DNA of 64,000 nt from contig CM071591.1 of assembly GCA_036429605.1 (NCBI GenBank), forward strand, positions 3,844,001 to 3,908,000. Reading direction: 5' to 3'. The position numbers and the translations under genes were made by a program. Positions 58,246-64,000 of this stretch are shown piece after piece (positions within the stretch are counted from its first letter, which is position 1; every line of letters begins with the position of its first letter). This DNA comes from Cladobotryum mycophilum (lineage: Eukaryota; Ascomycota; Sordariomycetes; Hypocreales; Hypocreaceae). The notes under the pieces were generated by a model that saw nothing but the letters and a program-made list of their open reading frames with translations, did not search any database and was not told where the DNA came from.

Positions 58246-58441
58246 CTTCTCTCTTCTTGAACTGGCCTGCAATTATCTCTGCTGCCCTTCAATTCACACC
58301 ATCCTTTGACGAGGCTCTCCTTGTCCTGCACATGTTTCCTACATTCCCAGTTTCTATTTGATCTTTGAATTCTCGTCACTCCTCTATCTGGGCCACCGCC
58401 CCAAAGCTACCACTCTGAGCTTCCAAGGATACAATTCAACG

Positions 58442-60893
58442 ATGACTATTTCTGCTCCGGCGTCCCGCTCTATAGTCGGGGACCTGCCTGACCAAGTAAG
58501 TGTCTCCTTGAAAACAAGTCTCCTATCTGCTTTGCTAACGTTTAACCACCTTCTGCAGATGGTCGCCCCGGCTTGCGCCTTTCCTAACCGAGATGTGTTT
58601 ATTCACCGGCATGTCCAAGGCACGCTCATTGAAATGGCCAACGAGACAAAGATCTTGGAGAATCAGAATAAACGTGGATACAAATTCCAATCTTGGCCTA
58701 TTTCCCCCATTCCTGGCCTCAAGACTGCCTTTGTCGAGCCCTGGCTGTTCTTGGTCAAGACCCCTGCCCAATCGGACCAAGTCACATTCCCTAGCACCAC
58801 AGATCGATTCACCATCGATCTTGAGTCCAAGGTTGAGCGGCCGCAAGGCACCTTTACGCTTGTCCATCTTCCTGCCACAAGGATCCCGAACCCCTATGAG
58901 GACCACACCGAAGTTCCCGACCTAGCAGTTCGAAGGTGTGCCGCCTTCAAAGTCGACGTTCCTCGATCCTGGGAAACAAAGGATGGTGACAAGGTTGAGC
59001 TTGACCTCATGGGTCATTTCCAAGTCGCATCCAGCATGGATGATTTCTCCAATATCACACTCGATCACAATAAACTCCAACTTTTTACCATCCAATGGGA
59101 TACCTTCTCTCTCACCTTTGAAGCAGAACTTGCTGCTCTCTACTATTTCACAGATGTGCATCGAATCCCCGGTATGGGACCCTCTATTAAAGCACAGAGC
59201 GCATTCCAGATGCTATTGAGCTTTAATGGCACTTGGAAAGATTACTATAATCTTCACTACGAGTACCCACACCTCGCAAATCCTGCCGATCCAGTCAACC
59301 GAGTACCCCAGCTCATCCTGAACAAATTCAAGCGCTTTAATGCGGACCATCGTCAAGCCTATCAAGGACTCACCAGAATGCCCTTTGGTCTCTATTTTGT
59401 CAACGGTTGTCCTGGTGCAGGAAAGACAGAATGGAACATGGTTGTCTCTGCCTTGATCCATTCCCAGAAGAGACCAGGCTCTAAAAAGAGATTCAGCCCT
59501 ATTTTGTTCCTCGTGGATCTCAATGAGACTGCTAGCGAAGCTGCTGATAGGTACTATAACCTATGCAAGGATGCTGGCCTCTCTGCACGGGTTATTCGAA
59601 TGCATGGGTGGCCTTATGAGATGAAGAACAGTGGAAAGCTCAACAACGTGGGAGCTTCTCGGGCGTCTGGGGGAGTCGACAACCGACTTTACAAAGAACT
59701 TTTTGACGACTGCTGGACTTGCACGCCACACTAAGCTCGCACGCAACCCAAACAAGGCACCAACTTTAGATGAGGCTGCATGGGAGCACTTTTCTCTCCA
59801 CAAGGAGAAGAGCTTCGTTACCTTGAACAAACTACTCGCCAAGATGGGCACAGGAGAGGCGCTCACTACCAGAGACTAGAAGACTCTGAGGGGCTACGTT
59901 TCCCTGCTCTACAAGAATGTACTTTCCCAAGCCGATTTCATCGCAACAACCCCTGTGGCTGCCTATGGAAGTTTCTCCAAATTCTTCCATCCCGACATTG
60001 TGTTTGTCGATGAAGCTCCGCACGCACGAGAGTTGACCACCCTTATCCCGCTCGCCTTCTTCGAGCCCATTGCATGGATCTTCACAGGAGACGTTAACCA
60101 AACACGTCCGTTTGTCAGGACAGTCAACAAGGAAACTGCTGAGCGAGAGAAGCTCGTTTTCAACCCTTATGCTGAGCAGTTGAGGCTCAGCACCATGGCC
60201 CGAGCAGAAGCCGTCAATGCAGTGAACAGCAAGCTCTTGGTGAACAATCGAGCCCACGGAAACTTGCACCGCCTGCCTTCCAAGATGTTTTATCAAAGTC
60301 AGATAGTATCTGGCCTTGATCAGACCACCATGTACCCAGCTAGTACGCTGCATCTGAAAGAGTACCTCGAACGATTGGGCAACGGGCAGCCTATTGAAGA
60401 GAATCGGGTTGTGGTGCGAATGAGAGGAAGCCAAGAGGAGAAGCTGCGTGAAAGTTTTTGGAATCCGACACACCACAACTGGCTCATGGACCAAGTCCAG
60501 ACACTATTGGCAGACCCAAAGTTTCGCAGCATTTCAAACCCAGAGAAGCTGGGAAGCATTCTGATCGAGGCACCCTACCGCACCGCTTTCAGGAAATACC
60601 AAGACGAAGTAAAAAAATGGCACAAGGATTTCCAAGAACGTGTTCAAGTACTCACGGTCGACAAGGCTCAAGGCAATCAGGCCGATGTGGTGTTCCTCGA
60701 CATGGTGAGAACCAAGACGGTGGGGTTCATGGATGACCGCAGACGTCTGAATGTGGCCATCACCCGAGCCCGACAAGCCGAAATCATCATTATGCATGCG
60801 GGTGGTACTAGAAGGGGACGCTTTATGAAGTCGGAGTTCGTGTCCCAGATTTGGGATGATGCCATTGCCCAGAGACGCATGGTTAGTATTTGA
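58442..60893 (+). pseudogene. Disrupted SF1 (Upf1-like) helicase gene
   Basis: Exon 1 is 58442-58495 (MTISAPASRSIVGDLPDQ); a 63-nt GTAAGT-GCAG intron follows, and coding resumes at 58559. Helicase motifs are well kept: Walker A GCPGAGKTEW, motif II VDEAPHARE, motif III TGDVNQTRPF, motif V TVDKAQGNQADVVFLD, and motif VI LNVAITRARQ. Two lesions break the frame. Between about 59690 and 59715 the reading shifts by +1: frame 1 ends at a TAA at 59734, while LARHTKLARNPNKAP continues in the next frame. Then a TAG at 59877-59879 replaces the tryptophan expected between TTRD and KTLRG. Downstream sequence to 60893 remains uninterrupted. SF1 proteins of this type act on RNA; the exact family role is unknown. 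Recent inactivation is likely. A very short intron spanning the shift cannot be excluded, but the TAG remains. Confidence 0.7.
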
Positions 60894-63140
60894 TGGAGAT
60901 GTCATGGATTGTACTACGATGAATGCTAGGAAGGGTAGTAGTACGGCGGTATTTTTTTGTCACGGAAGAGGAAATGTCACGGGATGGTGATGATGGATTG
61001 AATGGATAGAGGGATTGTACTGATTGGAAAATTTGGCCTTTTTGGGGACAATGTGGGATTGGGAATTGGAGATCATTTGGAGTTTGATCATGTAAGGAGT
61101 ATCAGAGTGACAAGGAAAGTCGAGCTGAGAATTGACAAGGAATAAGGACTAAGGACTAAGGATAGTTGATAATTGGTTTGTTGATTTAAAAATGACTGGG
61201 TTTGCATTCCTTCAAGACGACGTGAAGTGGAAGCGAGACACGCAACAAAGGAGGTCTGTCTGTCTGTCTGTTTGTCTGTCACGATGTGACAATGAAGAGA
61301 GGAGGTGGCTGGAGGTGGGGAAACGGGAACGGGTCGTCTCCAGATAGCAATATGCGCCTAAGGATGCTTGCATGCAAGGTACTGCCTGTGCGCGCAACGC
61401 AAGGTGGTAGTTGTGTAGTTGTGCAGTTGTGTTGGTAGGCGAGTAAGATGCATGGATTTTCGACACGAGAGTGATTGGGATATTTGAACAGTACGGAGTA
61501 GACTACGGAGTATGGTACTCCGTATAGGGCTATTACCTGCACAAGGACTCGTGGATGCTTCTGATGGTGGATGCTGGTCTTTTCCTGAATAGTTCGGGGG
61601 TTCGCATTATTACGGATAACCGAGCCTTGCCTGCATACGGCATCATCTATGCATGGGGGGGCAATGACCTGATGGTATCTCGGAATACAAGGTTCTTGAA
61701 CCCTGTGAACAGGTTAGTAGTCTTCCAGACCTCTGCTCTGAGTACCAATCTATAGCGTACTTGTGTATTATATTAAAGTTGCGTGGCCGTAATGGCCCAG
61801 GATGATTACTTATTTGTTTGAATGAATCCTTTCGCTTCCCGCGGTCATTTCTTACATGCTCGTAAAAGACTAAGAGGCCAAGGGCGTAGTTGGAGAAGAG
61901 ACGCCGTGGGCGCCACGAGGCCACGGCAAGGTCAGACGGGAAGACGGAATCATCAGCGAACAAAATCATACCAGGTACTTTGGTATGTACGGGTACTTGT
62001 AGTAGTAGTCCTAGGTATCTACCTAGCTTTGTTGGTGTGGCTGGAAGGAATCCATCGTTCGTTCCCCAACTATTAAGAAGATACAGAAGACAACCCTCTT
62101 CGATTGCCCTTGGTTCTATTGCCTCCCTCTTGGTGCCGCTGTCATTGGCTCTCGGGCATGTCCATTTATAGCAGCATGAGTATTTCGCTAACAAATTTCC
62201 GTACAAGTACATACCTGGTATGAGTGGGTGGGTTGTGTGGGTGGGTGACGGCAGGGATTGTACTCGCACTCACACTTGCACGAACGGAGGAGCACGTTAG
62301 TACATATTATGGTAGTAGCAGTACTTTAGGTACATACTCCGTACAGAGGAGTACTTGCTTGTACAATCCTGCAAGCAAGAGAGTTCGCCAAGAAGCTGTC
62401 AGAGTTTTCTTATTCCATCTTCTGTTTCTGCATCCGAACATGATCAACATTTGCAAGAGAAAAAAACAAAAAGTCAAAACCTGTAACTTTAACTGTTTGA
62501 TATTATTTACTCCCTTGACCTCGTTTTCATCTCGAAAAATACTACCGAAAAGAGCTCCCCTCCTCCTCAGGAGGTAGCATCCATCATCCATGGATCCGGT
62601 TCGAGAAAAGAGCTTGGACGAAAACAGGTTGTTGCTCGCTCGCTCGCTCGCTCAGGGTGTGGCGGGGGAAAAGGCCTCCCCCTGTCTGTCCGCTGTAAAA
62701 GAAATTCGTTAGCGGATGCATGGAGACTGTCGAGCTGACGGACACAGGTGGACGTCCAATATGAGAGAGCTGGAGCACAGAAGGTGGGTGGGAGATGGTC
62801 GTGCCGTGCCAACCTGCCTGCTGCAGCCGCTGCTGCTACCAGTAATTAATGGATACTAATACTCACCAAGACAGACCTTTACCTGCCGACCCCAACTTTT
62901 GACCATCCATTGCCCTGCCTTGTCATGCTATCCCGCCCATCGAAGCCTCTTCATCCATCATGATGAAGCTTAGTTGACGCGATACCTATTCTCTTGGACA
63001 AACAGTCTCTAACCGAAGCAGAAGGCTCGTCCTTTTTGGCCCCCCTGCGCCTGTTTTCCATCTTGCAATTTCCGCTCCGGGCGGCCTCCCACCAAACTTG
63101 TGGCGAGAGCGACGACGACGATTAAACGACGACGATAATA
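60894..63140. other. 2.25-kb gene-poor spacer
   Basis: No gene was recognised. Contains three TACGGAGTA/TACTCCGTA 9-mers at exact 12-bp spacing (61492-61524), a further copy at 62335-62343, a GTCTGTCTGTCT tract at 61254-61278 and GCTCGCTCGCTC at 62636-62652. The right end is the promoter of the membrane protein gene. Confidence 0.45.
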
Positions 63141-64000
63141 ATGACAATGACAATGAGCACATCACTACGAGCACGGGCTGGGCTGGAAAAGGGCATTGAA
63201 ATGCTGCGGCGATTGAACCCTTCAGAATGGAGCACGGCTACCGTGTCTGCCGATGGCTCCTTGCTCAGACGCAACATAGATAAGCGTCACATGCGCGGTG
63301 GCGCGGTCGCAGGAACTGTGGTTGGAGTTATTCTCGGTGTTGCATTGCTTGCCTTCTGTCTCTATCCGTTCGTGGTATACCTCATTAAGCGACGCCGAGG
63401 AACCGCAAATGCACCATTCGATCCCGAGGCGGCTATTGCTCAAAAGTCCGACGAAGTTCCTGATGGACCTACAGGACAACGGCAACGGGTCTCGTCGAGC
63501 GACTCACTCCAGCAGCAGAATGGTGACCCGACACACGGCCAACATGGAGATTCGCGAAGCAAGGAGGAGCTGGATTGGGCTACCCCTCGCGGAGTGTACG
63601 ATCAAGATGTCATGAGCTTTGATGGCAACGATGGTTGGGTTTCGGACCAAGCAGGGCATTATAGGGTTCAAGCAGCTCCATTCCCCCAACTGGGCTGCTA
63701 TGATGGCGAGTTCGCGCCTCCTGTGGCCGAAGATGATCAGCCTGGTGTTCTCAAGGGGACCAGTGCCGATTACTATAGTACTTCCATCCCTTCAGAGGCC
63801 TTTGGCATGATACCTAGCGCCGAGTCAACGCTGGATAGTCCTCCCACACGAACCTCGTCCCGCGGAAGCTCATTCCGACACAATGTCATAGCCATGTTCC
63901 GCCGCAAGAGCGGTAGAGATCAGACTATGGACTCTATTTCACCACCCATTGCCGAGGAACCATTGCCACTCTCTGCTGTGCCTCATCTGCAGGGTACTCC
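63141..64000 (+). CDS. Single-pass membrane protein, truncated by window edge
   Basis: A frame open from the ATG at 63141 (an in-frame TAA lies at 63123-63125) to the end of the window, 286 codons with no stop. The N-terminus is MTMTMSTSLRARAGLEKGIE. One strong membrane helix, GTVVGVILGVALLAFCLYPF, lies at about residues 58-80 and is directly followed by KRRRG, giving a cytoplasmic C-terminus by the positive-inside rule. The remainder is Ser/Pro/Asp-rich and disordered, with PTRTSSRGSSFRHNVIAMF and FRRKSGRDQ. The layout (short ectodomain, one helix, long disordered tail) is common among fungal cell-surface proteins of unknown role. It continues beyond the window. Confidence 0.7.
   Translation, partial: MTMTMSTSLRARAGLEKGIEMLRRLNPSEWSTATVSADGSLLRRNIDKRHMRGGAVAGTVVGVILGVALLAFCLYPFVVYLIKRRRGTANAPFDPEAAIAQKSDEVPDGPTGQRQRVSSSDSLQQQNGDPTHGQHGDSRSKEELDWATPRGVYDQDVMSFDGNDGWVSDQAGHYRVQAAPFPQLGCYDGEFAPPVAEDDQPGVLKGTSADYYSTSIPSEAFGMIPSAESTLDSPPTRTSSRGSSFRHNVIAMFRRKSGRDQTMDSISPPIAEEPLPLSAVPHLQGT

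Larger units (their letters stand above)
57103..58441. promoter_or_regulatory. Spacer with TATA box and long CU-rich leader
   Basis: Contains the 3' flank of RID, a TATAAAAG at 57972-57979 and then about 450 nt of pyrimidine-rich leader with a TCTGCA hexamer array up to the ATG at 58442. Confidence 0.5.

Noticed and set aside
1..64000. tRNA, rRNA or CRISPR features
   Set aside because: Reading by eye, I found no box A/box B pair with a cloverleaf, no rRNA-like block and no regularly spaced direct repeats with unique spacers. A covariance-model scan could still reveal a tRNA.

Overview
The window is nuclear DNA of a filamentous ascomycete (Pezizomycotina, most likely a Sordariomycete, possibly Hypocreales; the exact taxon is inference). 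The reasons are short introns of about 48-160 nt with GTRNGT donors and CTAAC/CTGAC-like branch sites, monocistronic genes on both strands separated by microsatellite-rich spacers, and fungus-specific proteins: an RID-type DNA methyltransferase, a CFEM/Pth11-type receptor, Chs5, Las17/WASP and a 2EXR protein. I saw no rRNA, tRNA, CRISPR array or intact transposon.

Layout. 0-5.5 kb: MRS2-type mitochondrial Mg2+ channel (+), a lysine-rich protein (+) and a repeat-bearing hypothetical protein (+). 7-11.2 kb: a frameshifted 2EXR protein (-), a mitochondrial protein of unknown role (-) and eIF1A (+) with a GC-AG intron. 12-20.3 kb: Las17/WASP (-), whose acidic tail sits on a 29-nt last exon; a spliced three-helix membrane protein (+); a 65-residue protein (-) divergent from the XPF/Rad1 repair endonuclease (+). 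20.6-27.7 kb: a 73-residue membrane peptide (-), a spacer with two copies of a degenerate repeat, a four-exon polytopic membrane protein (-) and the CFEM receptor (-). 27.7-31 kb has no genes and is rich in simple repeats. 31-36 kb: a cysteine-rich secreted protein (-), an SRPK-like kinase (-), a two-exon unknown (+) and a tiny two-exon secreted peptide (+). 36.5-42.5 kb: Chs5 (+), a short-chain dehydrogenase (-) and a disordered 753-residue protein (-). 42.5-46.7 kb has no recognisable gene. 46.7-61 kb: the SEN1 helicase (-), divergent from RID (+), followed by a disrupted SF1 helicase gene (+). A single-pass membrane protein runs off the right edge.

Most genes are housekeeping: RNA termination (SEN1), nucleotide excision repair (XPF), translation initiation (eIF1A), actin nucleation (Las17) and Golgi-to-surface sorting of chitin synthase (Chs5). 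The most biological interest lies in the genome-defence neighbourhood. An RID gene has the family's EQT motif. The helicase reading frame just downstream carries a TGG-to-TAG nonsense change on a CpA-to-TpA background, plus a frameshift. Most genes needed splice reconstruction; exon coordinates are given per entry.
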